From Desulfobulbus sp. (lineage in GTDB: Bacteria; Pseudomonadota; Gammaproteobacteria; Burkholderiales; Rhodocyclaceae), in contig WQUQ01000080.1 of the NCBI GenBank assembly GCA_009782025.1, positions 1 through 6,545 on the forward strand: a DNA stretch of 6,545 nt. Reading direction: 5' to 3'. A program made the position numbers and the translations under genes. Under the pieces are notes generated by a model. That model was not told where the DNA came from and did no database searches. It saw only the letters and a program-made list of their open reading frames with translations. Shown one piece after another: positions 1 to 6,091 of the stretch. Every line of letters starts with the position of its first letter. Within the stretch, counting starts at the first letter, position 1.

Positions 1-300
1 TTGGCGTTGGCCTTGATCGTTTCCCTGCTGGCCGGGGCCGCCTGGCTGGCGCGCAAGGTCAGCGGCGGCAAGGGGTTCGGCCTGGGCGGCATGCGCGTCA
101 TCGGCGGCGTGGCGCTGGGGCCGCGCGAGCGCATCGTGCTGTTGGAGGTCGGCGAGGAATGGCTGGTGGTCGGCATCGTCCCCGGGCAGATTCGCACCCT
201 GCATCGTCTGGCCAAGGGCGAACTGCCGGCGGCCGAAGCGGCCGGCCCGCGGTCGTTCGCCCAGTGGTTGCACAGCGTCGGCGAGCGGCGGACGCCATGA
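1..300 (+). CDS. fliO: Flagellar biosynthesis protein FliO (5' end at window edge)
   Basis: FliO is a small bitopic inner-membrane protein that helps assemble the FliP ring of the flagellar type III export gate. The visible 99 residues begin directly with a hydrophobic segment (about residues 1-17) followed by basic residues (RK), then a small cytoplasmic domain with a GxxRVIGGVALGPRERIVLLEV-like beta-rich stretch and a VGIVPGQIRTL stretch, both typical of FliO. The frame is open from base 1, where a TTG happens to lie. Because the membrane segment starts at once, the true start is probably a little upstream of the window, so I treat this as 5'-partial. Its stop overlaps the fliP start (ATGA), as expected for translational coupling in a fliO-P-Q-R operon. 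FliO is poorly conserved, so the position before fliP carries much of the identification. Confidence 0.9.
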   Translation: MALALIVSLLAGAAWLARKVSGGKGFGLGGMRVIGGVALGPRERIVLLEVGEEWLVVGIVPGQIRTLHRLAKGELPAAEAAGPRSFAQWLHSVGERRTP

Positions 301-1040
301 CCCGGCGCCTGTTCGTCCTCATCGCCCTGCTCTTGCCGGCCGGGCTGGCCCTGGCCCAGAGCGGCGGCCTGCCGGCCATCACCAGCACGCCGACCGCCGG
401 CGGCGGCACGACGTACTCGCTGACCATCCAGACCTTGCTGCTGATGACGGCGCTGACCTTCATCCCGGCCATGGCGCTGATGATGTCCGGTTTCACCCGC
501 ATCGTCATCGTGCTGTCGCTGCTACGTCAGGCGATCGGCACCCAGACCTCGCCGCCCGGCCAGGTGGTGATCGGCCTGTCGCTGTTCCTCACATTTTTTG
601 TCATGAGTCCGGCGCTCGAGCGCATCTATACCGAAGCCTACCTGCCGCTGTCGGAAAACCGCATCGACGTGATGCAGGCCGCCGAGCGGGCAGTGGTGCC
701 GCTGCGCGGTTTCATGCTCAAGCAGACGCGCGAGGCGGATCTGGCGCTGTTCGCCGGCATCGCCAAGGCCGAGCCTTTCGCCAGGCCGGATGACATTCCG
801 CTGCGCGTACTGGTGCCGGCTTTCGTCATCAGCGAGTTGAAAACCGCCTTCCAGATCGGCTTCATCCTGTTCATTCCTTTTCTGGTCATCGACATGGTGG
901 TGGCCAGCATGCTGATGTCAATGGGCATGATGATGATGTCGCCGATCATGGTCGCCCTGCCGTTCAAACTGATGCTGTTCGTGCTGGTCGATGGCTGGCA
1001 TCTGGTGATCGGCTCGCTGATCCAGAGTTTCACGCCATGA
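297..1040 (+). CDS. fliP: Flagellar type III export gate protein FliP
   Basis: FliP forms the pentameric core of the export gate in the inner membrane, together with FliQ and FliR, through which rod, hook and filament subunits pass. The product is 247 aa, the usual family length. A cleavable signal peptide is visible: MTRR, a hydrophobic core, then an ALA site near residue 20. Family hallmarks follow: SGFTRIVIVLSLLRQAIGT (about 64-82), LVPAFVISELKTAFQIGF (172-189), IPFLVIDMVVASMLMSMGMMM (193-213, the methionine-rich gate region) and LPFKLMLFVLVDGW (221-234). About four membrane segments are apparent. The start at 297 overlaps the fliO stop and gives the expected signal peptide. The same frame is open further upstream to 159, but that extension would bury the signal peptide and is rejected. 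Its own Shine-Dalgarno is weak, which fits coupling to fliO. Confidence 0.98.
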   Translation: MTRRLFVLIALLLPAGLALAQSGGLPAITSTPTAGGGTTYSLTIQTLLLMTALTFIPAMALMMSGFTRIVIVLSLLRQAIGTQTSPPGQVVIGLSLFLTFFVMSPALERIYTEAYLPLSENRIDVMQAAERAVVPLRGFMLKQTREADLALFAGIAKAEPFARPDDIPLRVLVPAFVISELKTAFQIGFILFIPFLVIDMVVASMLMSMGMMMMSPIMVALPFKLMLFVLVDGWHLVIGSLIQSFTP

Positions 1041-1306
1041 CGCCGGAAACCGTCATGGAAATCGGCCGCCAGGCGATTCAGACGCTCCTGGTCATCGCCG
1101 CCCCGATTCTCCTCACGGCCCTGGCCGTCGGCCTGGTCATCAGCGTTTTCCAGGCGGCCACGCAGATTAACGAATCGACGCTGCAATTCGTGCCCAAGCT
1201 GATTTCCATGTTCGTCGTCCTGCTGCTCTTGGGGCCGTGGATGTTGCAATATCTGGTCGATTTCATCCAGCGCCTGTTCAACAGCATTCCGCAACTGATC
1301 GGCTAA
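1037..1306 (+). CDS. fliQ: Flagellar type III export gate protein FliQ
   Basis: FliQ is a small helical-hairpin membrane protein. Four copies pack on the outside of the FliP-FliR complex in the flagellar export gate. The 89-residue length is exact for the family. Two hydrophobic segments are seen (about 15-38 and 52-75), joined by the strongly conserved VFQAATQINESTLQFVPK region (37-54). The start overlaps the fliP stop as ATGA and the stop overlaps the fliR start as TAATG, so translation is probably coupled through the whole block. Nothing about it is unusual. Confidence 0.98.
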   Translation: MTPETVMEIGRQAIQTLLVIAAPILLTALAVGLVISVFQAATQINESTLQFVPKLISMFVVLLLLGPWMLQYLVDFIQRLFNSIPQLIG

Positions 1307-2085
1307 TGATTAGCATCGGTTCGGCGCAGATCGATGCCTGGATCGCCGCCTTCATTTTTCCGCTGGCCCGCATTCTCGGCTTCGTCGCCGCCGCCCCGCT
1401 GTGGAGCATGGCGGTCGTTCCGCTGCGCACCCGGCTGATTCTCGGCCTGGCGATCACGCTGGCCATCGCCCCCGCCCTGCCGCCGATGCCCGCGGTCGCG
1501 CCGGCGACGCCGACCGGTCTGTGGATCATGCTGCAACAAATGCTGGTCGGCATCGGCATGGGCTTCGCCGCCCGCACCGTCTTCGCCGCCTTCGACGTGG
1601 CCGGCGAATTCATGGGCTTTCAGATGGGCCTTGGCTTCGCCACCTTCTACGACCCGCTGCGCGGTGCGCAAACGCCGGTGGTCGCTGAATTCATCGACAT
1701 CATCGCCTTTCTGCTGCTGTTGGCAATGAATGGCCATCTGCTGTATTTCGCCACGCTGGCGCAAAGTTTCGTCGCCATACCGGTCAGCGCCACGCCGCTG
1801 GCGACGGCGTCGTGGCTGAATCTGGTGCAGTTGGGCGGTCACATCTACTCGGCCGGCCTGCTGCTGGCGCTGCCGGTGGTCGTGGCGCTGATGATTACCA
1901 ACCTGGCCTTGGCCGTGCTGACACGGGCCGCGCCGCAGTTGAACATCTTCGCCCTCGGTTTTCCGCTGACCCTGCTCGGCGGCTTCTTCACCCTCGCCAT
2001 CAGCCTGCACTACATGGCCCGGCCGATGCAGGCGATATTTGAAATCGCCCTCAGCGCCATGCTCGGCTTCGCTGTGGTTCGGTAG
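1306..2085 (+). CDS. fliR: Flagellar type III export gate protein FliR
   Basis: FliR is the single-copy subunit that closes the helical FliP5-FliQ4-FliR1 export gate in the inner membrane. The product is 259 aa with about six hydrophobic segments. Family landmarks are the N-terminal FPLARILGFVAAAPLW (18-33), VGIGMGFAARTVFAAFDVAGE (81-101), the FYDP motif (114-117), the MNGHLL loop (141-146) and the C-terminal PQLNIFALGFPLTLLGG (210-226). The ATG at 1306 shares a base with the fliQ stop (TAATG) and gives the normal family N-terminus. The frame is open upstream to 1237, but that part lies inside fliQ and is rejected. This is the last gene of the flagellar block here: the next gene is convergent, so flhB does not follow directly. 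Confidence 0.98.
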   Translation: MISIGSAQIDAWIAAFIFPLARILGFVAAAPLWSMAVVPLRTRLILGLAITLAIAPALPPMPAVAPATPTGLWIMLQQMLVGIGMGFAARTVFAAFDVAGEFMGFQMGLGFATFYDPLRGAQTPVVAEFIDIIAFLLLLAMNGHLLYFATLAQSFVAIPVSATPLATASWLNLVQLGGHIYSAGLLLALPVVVALMITNLALAVLTRAAPQLNIFALGFPLTLLGGFFTLAISLHYMARPMQAIFEIALSAMLGFAVVR

Positions 2086-2143
2086 GGCGGAATGACGAAA
2101 TTGGAGCCGTAAGCATGTGAGCGGTGTCTGTGCCGCCTTCTGC

Positions 2144-3802
2144 TCAAACAGATGGTGGCTTGGGGGCGGGGGCGATTTCTTGACGGACCGCCTCGACCAG
2201 GCCGTGCAGGTCGCCGCCCTTCATGCCGATTTCACCGAGCACGGCGTCGAGAATGGGTTGCTGCGCCCGATAGGCCAGCGCTGCGGCGACCGCCTGTTCG
2301 GCCAGATTGCCGCCGCCAGCCGGGGCATTGCCGCCGCCGCTGCCACAGCTCCCACCGCGATTGAGGCCATCGACCTGAACGATCTTGATGCCGTCGATTT
2401 TCTCGATCGGTTTGACCGAGGCTTCGATGATGCCGGGCAGGGCTTCGAGCAGCTTCATCTTGATCTGCATGGCGATCTGCTCGGCGGCCAGGGTGTTTAG
2501 AGCCGCGTTGCGCAGATTGATACCGTTGGCATCGACCTCGTATTGCACCTGCTGTGCCTCGGCCTTGATCTTGACAGCCTGCGCGTGATTTTCCGCCGCG
2601 TCCCGCTCGGCCTCGGCCGCGACGCGCACGCCGATGGCCTGTTGCTGCGCCTGACGCTCGGCTTCGACCAGGGCGATTTGTTTTTCCCGCTCGGCGACGG
2701 CGACTTCACGGGCGGTCTTGACCTGTTCTTCGGCGCGGGCGGCCAGGGCGCGCGCCTCGTTGGCCTGCTTCTCGGCCTCGGACTGTGCCCTGGATTTTTC
2801 CGCGATGGAAATCAGCTTGTCCTGATCGGCCAGGGTCGTGCGCTTTTCCTGGTCGATCTTCGCCACCTGCACTTCGCGGTCGGCCTCGATCTGGCGCTGG
2901 CGGATGGCACGGTTCTTTTCCACCTCGGCCTCCTGCACCTGACGCTCGGCGTCGATTTTCGCCTGTTGCGCCTCGCGCTCGCGCTGGGCGGTGATGCTGG
3001 CGACCTCGGCGGTCTGCTGCGCCTGGCGAGTGGCCACTTCCTGCTGCTGTTGCAGGGTGGCGAAGGTCTGATCCTTCTCGATGTTGAGCTTCAACTGCGT
3101 CGCCTCGAAATTCTTTTTGGCAATCGCCACGGCGGTGTCCTGCTCGATTTCGTTGCGCTCCTTGGCGCGCTGCTGCGTTTGCTGCGTCAGCTTGGTCAGG
3201 CCCTCGGCGTCGAAGGCATTCTGGGCATTCAGGAAGCTGATCGGCGTCTGGTCGAGGCGGGTCAGACTGACCGATTCGAGTTCCAGGCCGTTTTTCAACA
3301 AATCCTCGGAAACGGCGTTCTGTACGGCGTTGATGAAGTCGGCCCGCTTGTCGAGCAGTTCGTGCATGCTCATCGACACGGCGGCGGCGCGCAGGGCGTC
3401 GACGAATTTATCCTCGACCAGTTCCTTCAGAGAATCCGGGTGCATGGTGCGTTGGCCGAGCGTCTGCGCCGCATTGGCGGCGCCCTCGACGCTGGGGATG
3501 ACGCGCACGAAGAAAGCGGCCACGGCATCGACGCGCAGGCGGTCGAGGGTAATCAGGCTGTCGGTGCCGGCGCGCGAGACTTCGAGCTTGAGCGTGTTCA
3601 TGTTGATGTTCACGCATTCGTGAAAGACGGGCAGCACGATCGCGCCGCCATCCATCACCACTTTCTGGCCGCCCAAGCCGGTGCGGACGAAGGAAAGCTC
3701 CTTCGAGGAACGCCGGTAGAGGCGCGAAAAGACCAGGCCGATGATGAAAAGGCCGAGCAGAACGATGCCGACCAACAGGCCGATGCCAAAAAGCGAATCC
3801 AT
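2144..3802 (-). CDS. yqiK: Flotillin-like SPFH/band 7 membrane protein, YqiK type
   Basis: Bacterial flotillins are membrane-anchored scaffold proteins of ordered membrane microdomains, with effects on envelope stress and protein oligomerisation. This 552-aa protein matches the size of E. coli YqiK (about 553 aa). It has an N-terminal membrane segment (about 5-26) followed by LYRRSSKE, an SPFH/band 7 domain (about 30-190, with the ELVEDKFVDALR and NGLELESVSLTRLDQT regions), a long Glu/Ala/Gln-rich coiled coil (about 205-420), and a flotillin C-terminal domain. The last contains the typical ALPGIIEASVKPIEKIDGIKI run (about 454-474), a Gly-rich linker (483-499) and a terminal helical part. It is the last gene of the operon, 24 bases after yqiJ. 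A GGAG lies about 12 bases before the ATG, a loose but usable ribosome site. It is convergent with fliR. The family assignment is firm; the cellular role is inferred from the family. Confidence 0.94.
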   Translation of the reverse strand: MDSLFGIGLLVGIVLLGLFIIGLVFSRLYRRSSKELSFVRTGLGGQKVVMDGGAIVLPVFHECVNINMNTLKLEVSRAGTDSLITLDRLRVDAVAAFFVRVIPSVEGAANAAQTLGQRTMHPDSLKELVEDKFVDALRAAAVSMSMHELLDKRADFINAVQNAVSEDLLKNGLELESVSLTRLDQTPISFLNAQNAFDAEGLTKLTQQTQQRAKERNEIEQDTAVAIAKKNFEATQLKLNIEKDQTFATLQQQQEVATRQAQQTAEVASITAQREREAQQAKIDAERQVQEAEVEKNRAIRQRQIEADREVQVAKIDQEKRTTLADQDKLISIAEKSRAQSEAEKQANEARALAARAEEQVKTAREVAVAEREKQIALVEAERQAQQQAIGVRVAAEAERDAAENHAQAVKIKAEAQQVQYEVDANGINLRNAALNTLAAEQIAMQIKMKLLEALPGIIEASVKPIEKIDGIKIVQVDGLNRGGSCGSGGGNAPAGGGNLAEQAVAAALAYRAQQPILDAVLGEIGMKGGDLHGLVEAVRQEIAPAPKPPSV

Positions 3803-3826
3803 GATGTTGTCGTTCTCCGTGAAAAA

Positions 3827-4462
3827 TTAGAGCAAATCGGGGCGCGGGTTGGGGATGGCGTGAAAACGGGCGCCGGAAACCTGGCTGACCAGCAGCACGG
3901 CGTCGCCGGTCGCCAATTCGCTGCCTTCGCTGTCCGGCTCGACATGGACGTAGAAGGTCTGGCCGGCTTCGTTGCGCACGCGCGCCTGGGCCGGGCGGCC
4001 GTAGCGCGCCGTGCCGTTGACCACCACGGCAATTCGCCCGACCAGGCTGGACAAGGGCACGGCGCTGGTTTCATCGGCCGGCACGATGCGGGCGAGGGCC
4101 GCGCCGCCCGCGCGCACCACCGGCAACGCGCCGAGAAAGGCCAGCGGCGCGGTCAACAAGGCCGGCGGATAGAAGCCGAACAGGCTGTGCGCCACCGCGC
4201 CGCAGACGAGGCCAATGAAGGTGAAGGCGGTCAGCAGCAGCACCAGCAGCACGAGGATGGGCACCTTGCCGATGTGCAGCCAACCCAGCCAGCTATCCAG
4301 CGGACTATCGAAATCGGCGTCGACCTCGGGTAGCAGGTTATCCATCCAGGCCGATACGCTGACGCCGAGCAGAAGCCCCGCGCCCTCGATCACCGCCAGG
4401 GCGATCAACAGCACGAGCGCGACGGCGAACGGCCAGGATTCGGGGGCGAGCAGGAGTTCCAC
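3827..4462 (-). CDS. yqiJ: YqiJ-like (NfeD-related) membrane protein with C-terminal OB-type domain
   Basis: Proteins of this type accompany flotillins (E. coli yqiJ-yqiK; NfeD proteins with other SPFH proteins) and are thought to work with them in the inner membrane. The product is 211 aa, close to E. coli YqiJ (about 209). Hydrophobic segments lie at about 12-34, 67-92 and 99-117. An acidic loop (PEVDADFDSPLDSW, 45-58) separates the first two. A C-terminal beta-rich domain (about 134-205) begins PLSSLVGRIAVVVNGTARYG and continues with TFYVHVEP and DAVLLVSQVSGARFHAI, consistent with an OB-like fold. The start is GTG, chosen because it follows an AAAGG site with 6-base spacing and yields a proper N-terminal membrane helix. 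It begins 10 bases after the pspA stop. Family membership is well supported; the function is inferred from its partner. Confidence 0.9.
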   Translation of the reverse strand: MELLLAPESWPFAVALVLLIALAVIEGAGLLLGVSVSAWMDNLLPEVDADFDSPLDSWLGWLHIGKVPILVLLVLLLTAFTFIGLVCGAVAHSLFGFYPPALLTAPLAFLGALPVVRAGGAALARIVPADETSAVPLSSLVGRIAVVVNGTARYGRPAQARVRNEAGQTFYVHVEPDSEGSELATGDAVLLVSQVSGARFHAIPNPRPDLL

Positions 4463-4468
4463 CGCCAG

Positions 4469-4473
4469 CCTTT
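4469..4473 (-). promoter_or_regulatory. Ribosome binding site of yqiJ
   Basis: AAAGG, read on the minus strand, overlaps the pspA stop codon (TGA at 4475-4473) and lies 6 bases before the GTG at 4462. It supports the GTG start and suggests that translation of yqiJ is coupled to the end of pspA. Confidence 0.65.
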
Positions 4474-5150
4474 CAGGCGGGTTTGCCGCCGCGCCCGGCC
4501 TTGAGGGCGGCCAGGCGCTCGGCGATGCGGTTGTTGCGCTGCATGTCCGCCAGTTCGCGCAGCTTGGCTGTTTCCGCCACGCCGCCGCCGACCAGTCCGC
4601 TGGCCCCGGTTTGCCGGGCGATGACGCGGGCGAAATTGGCTTCCGCCTCGTCGACGCGGCTTTGCCGGTTGTCGCCCGGTGTGCCGGCGACGCTGGCTGC
4701 CGTACTTTCCTGGCTGCGGCGGAAGTCGTTCAGCGTCTGCTCCAGTTCGCGCTTCTTGGCTTGCAGCGCGACGAGGTAGCTTTCGTATTCGCGCGCCTGT
4801 TCGTTCTGCTCGTCGAGCGATTTCTGCAACACCGGCAGCAGATCCTCAATGTCGGCCTGGCGGGCGATGGCGGCGCTGGCCAGGTCGTCGCGGCTTTCGT
4901 TGAGCGCAACTTCGATCTGCTCGGCCAGGGTTTCATGCTCGGCATTGAGGCGGGCGACGCGGGACAGCACCAGGTGCTTGGCCGCCTCGCATTTGCCGAG
5001 ATCGCCCCGGACTTCGCCGGCGACCTGTTCAATTTCCCGGATGGCCTGGGTCATGACCGCTTCGGGGGCCAGATTTTCCGCCTTGTCGAGCAAGGCATGG
5101 GTGCCGCCGACGATGATGCGCGAGACGCGCGAGGCAATGGTTTCAGCCAT
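4473..5150 (-). CDS. PspA/IM30-family membrane-stress protein
   Basis: PspA/IM30 proteins are peripheral, almost wholly helical, ESCRT-III-like proteins that bind the inner face of stressed membranes and help keep the proton gradient. The product is 225 aa, a normal length. An N-terminal amphipathic segment (about 1-22) is followed by ALLDKAENLAPEAVMTQAIREIEQ (19-42), which corresponds to the ALLDKAEDP...MIQEME region of PspA. Long charged helices then run to about residue 150, a low-complexity break (STAASVAGTPGDNRQ, 149-163) follows, and a final helical part extends to the C-terminus. The ATG at 5150 is preferred over the upstream in-frame extension to 5237 because it has an AAGGA site and gives the usual PspA N-terminus. 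It overlaps the end of the preceding gene by 8 bases. No pspB, pspC or pspF is seen nearby, so this is not a classical enterobacterial psp operon; in arrangement it is closer to the PspA genes found beside flotillins. Confidence 0.88.
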   Translation of the reverse strand: MAETIASRVSRIIVGGTHALLDKAENLAPEAVMTQAIREIEQVAGEVRGDLGKCEAAKHLVLSRVARLNAEHETLAEQIEVALNESRDDLASAAIARQADIEDLLPVLQKSLDEQNEQAREYESYLVALQAKKRELEQTLNDFRRSQESTAASVAGTPGDNRQSRVDEAEANFARVIARQTGASGLVGGGVAETAKLRELADMQRNNRIAERLAALKAGRGGKPA

Positions 5151-5652
5151 GGTTCGTTTCCTTCCCTTTTCTGCTTGAAATGATCTGGGCCAACTCGATG
5201 ATCTCCGGCAAATGCCGATCATACGCGCCAGAGGCATAGGTCGCCGGCTGCGAGGTGATGTTTCCCTTGAGCAGCGCGGCGAACAGCCGGAAAGCGCGCT
5301 GCGCGATCAGGGCCTCGCTGGTCGCGCCCTGTCCGTCCTCCGCCGCCGGGCGGCCGGCGACGAGCAAGGCCATGATGGCCGGCGCGTGCTCGACAACGGC
5401 GGCGAGCAGGTCGGAATGCCGCTGCTGCTCGCGTTCGAGCGCCCCCATCTCATCGACGAAGGGCTGCACCAACTGGCGCATCCAGGCGCTACAGCGTTCG
5501 GGGTCGCGCATGCCCTGCTGCTGCTCGCGCGCCTGCTGCAACAAGGCGCGTAATTTCTCGCTCGGCGTCGGCGCGCCGCCGCCGGGAAGCGACACCAGCC
5601 AGTTGAAATCCTCGTCCGGCAGCCGGATCGACAAGGTCTGCATTCGCGCCAT
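5143..5652 (-). CDS. Putative ribbon-helix-helix DNA-binding protein, first gene of the PspA-flotillin operon
   Basis: I do not recognise a named family for this 169-aa protein. The N-terminus (MQTLSIRLPDEDFNWLVSL, residues 4-22, then TPSEKLRALLQQAREQ, 29-44) has the layout of a ribbon-helix-helix domain: a short beta strand with alternating polar residues, a helix, a turn, and a second helix starting T-P-S-E. The rest (about 50-165) is predicted helical, with PFVDEMGALEREQQRHSDLLAAVVEH (64-89) possibly a dimer or sensor region; no catalytic motif is visible. The ATG at 5652 is chosen because a full AAGGAGG lies 6 bases upstream; an ATG at 5679 would start upstream of that site and inside the operator-like repeats. 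Its stop overlaps the pspA start by 8 bases. The most likely role is an autoregulator of this operon, binding the repeats at 5668-5700. This is inference; it could also be a structural partner of PspA. Confidence 0.75.
   Translation of the reverse strand: MARMQTLSIRLPDEDFNWLVSLPGGGAPTPSEKLRALLQQAREQQQGMRDPERCSAWMRQLVQPFVDEMGALEREQQRHSDLLAAVVEHAPAIMALLVAGRPAAEDGQGATSEALIAQRAFRLFAALLKGNITSQPATYASGAYDRHLPEIIELAQIISSRKGKETNHG
5159..5163 (-). promoter_or_regulatory. Ribosome binding site of the pspA-like gene
   Basis: AAGGA (within AAGGGAAGGA, minus strand) lies 8 bases before the ATG at 5150, inside the 3' end of the preceding gene. It decides the start, since the reading frame stays open to 5237. 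Confidence 0.7.
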
Positions 5653-5658
5653 ATCTAC

Positions 5659-5665
5659 CCTCCTT
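5659..5665 (-). promoter_or_regulatory. Strong Shine-Dalgarno of the operon's first gene
   Basis: AAGGAGG on the minus strand, 6 bases before the ATG at 5652. This is the best ribosome site in the window and fixes the start of the ribbon-helix-helix-like gene, excluding the ATG at 5679. Confidence 0.85.
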
Positions 5666-5667
5666 GG

Positions 5668-5700
5668 TTGCAAATGCAATCAAATGTATGCGATTGCAAA
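5668..5700 (-). promoter_or_regulatory. Operator-like repeat block at the presumed transcription start
   Basis: Seen directly on the + strand: TTGCAAA occurs at both ends (5668-5674 and 5694-5700). CAAATG occurs at 5671 and 5681, exactly 10 bases apart. TGCAATC (5675-5681) and GATTGCA (5692-5698) form a 7-base inverted repeat with a 10-base gap. The block is AT-rich in a GC-rich setting. It begins just downstream of the -10 hexamer and ends before the Shine-Dalgarno, so a bound protein would block transcription initiation. Tandem short sites one helical turn apart are typical of ribbon-helix-helix repressors. The binding protein is inferred to be the first gene product. Confidence 0.6.
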
Positions 5701-5703
5701 CAC

Positions 5704-5732
5704 AGACTAGAGGCCCTGCCGCGATCTGTCAA
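5704..5732 (-). promoter_or_regulatory. Sigma70-type promoter of the pspA-yqiJ-yqiK operon
   Basis: A perfect -35 hexamer TTGACA (5732-5727, minus strand) is separated by 17 bases from TAGTCT (5709-5704), which keeps the three most important -10 positions (T, A and final T). The predicted start of transcription is near 5697, giving a leader of about 45 bases before the ATG at 5652. It lies in the 115-base gap after the metallopeptidase gene, so the operon can be expressed independently of hsdR. Confidence 0.65.
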
Positions 5733-5767
5733 GCCTGCCGGCGGCTATTTGAGAGCAAGTAACCCGT

Positions 5768-6091
5768 TCAGCGGCGCCACGCTGCCCCAAAGCGAGACTG
5801 CACTTCCATCTCCCGCCACCCCGGCACATGCGCGCTCATCAGCGCCTTGAACATTCGACCGTGGTTCGGTAGCCGGAGATGCAGCAACTCGTGGACGATC
5901 ACGTAGTCCTGAAACCGTGATTCCTGATCGAACAAATCGCTCGCCAGCGTCACCGTGCCTGCCGACGAACACGAACCCCATTTGCGCCGCATTGCCTGCA
6001 CGCGCACCACGCGCGGATTGACCTTGAGTTTGAGCGCCCAAGCCAGCGCGCGGCGGCGCAGTTCCTGCGCGGGATACAGGGAGGACTTCAT
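5768..6091 (-). CDS. Short YgjP-like zinc metallopeptidase (M48/DUF45 type)
   Basis: The 107-aa product has the diagnostic parts of the YgjP/DUF45 metallopeptidase group. [20 protein letters not shown] (35-54) corresponds to the family's KWGSCS stretch. [20 protein letters not shown] (62-81) contains the HExxH zinc motif (H67, E68, H71), with H77 the likely third ligand. It is much shorter than typical YgjP proteins (about 230 aa) and consists only of the C-terminal catalytic half, but it has its own start and all visible catalytic residues, so it looks like a minimal form and not a broken gene. Its ATG overlaps the stop of hsdR as ATGA, so the two are probably translated together. Small metallopeptidases of this kind are often annotated beside type I restriction genes; what they cleave there is not known to me. 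Confidence 0.85.
   Translation of the reverse strand: MKSSLYPAQELRRRALAWALKLKVNPRVVRVQAMRRKWGSCSSAGTVTLASDLFDQESRFQDYVIVHELLHLRLPNHGRMFKALMSAHVPGWREMEVQSRFGAAWRR

Noticed and set aside
159..296. Upstream in-frame extension of fliP
   Set aside because: It would overlap fliO fully and place about 46 Arg/Ala-rich residues before a clear signal peptide; the ATGA start at 297 is standard.
1303..2010. A 235-codon minus-strand frame opposite fliR
   Set aside because: Its product is a Gln/Arg/Gly-rich artefact of the complementary strand; fliR is clearly the real gene.
2086..2143. Possible terminator between the convergent fliR and flotillin genes
   Set aside because: Only a weak GCGG/CCGC pairing with an 8-base loop and no T-run is present, so no terminator is called in this 58-base gap.
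2543..4333. A 596-codon open frame on the + strand, antisense to the flotillin and yqiJ genes
   Set aside because: It is the shadow of a long, GC-rich, Glu/Ala/Gln coiled-coil gene on the other strand. The translation is low-complexity, matches no family I know and crosses two well-identified genes.
5653..5767. Sigma54 promoter as in the enterobacterial pspA operon
   Set aside because: No GG-N10-GC element of the TGGCAC-N5-TTGC type was found upstream of the operon; the sigma70-type site fits better.
5745..6041. A 98-codon minus-strand frame overlapping the metallopeptidase gene
   Set aside because: It is another frame of the same strand as the HELLH-containing gene; it has no recognisable motif and no ribosome site.
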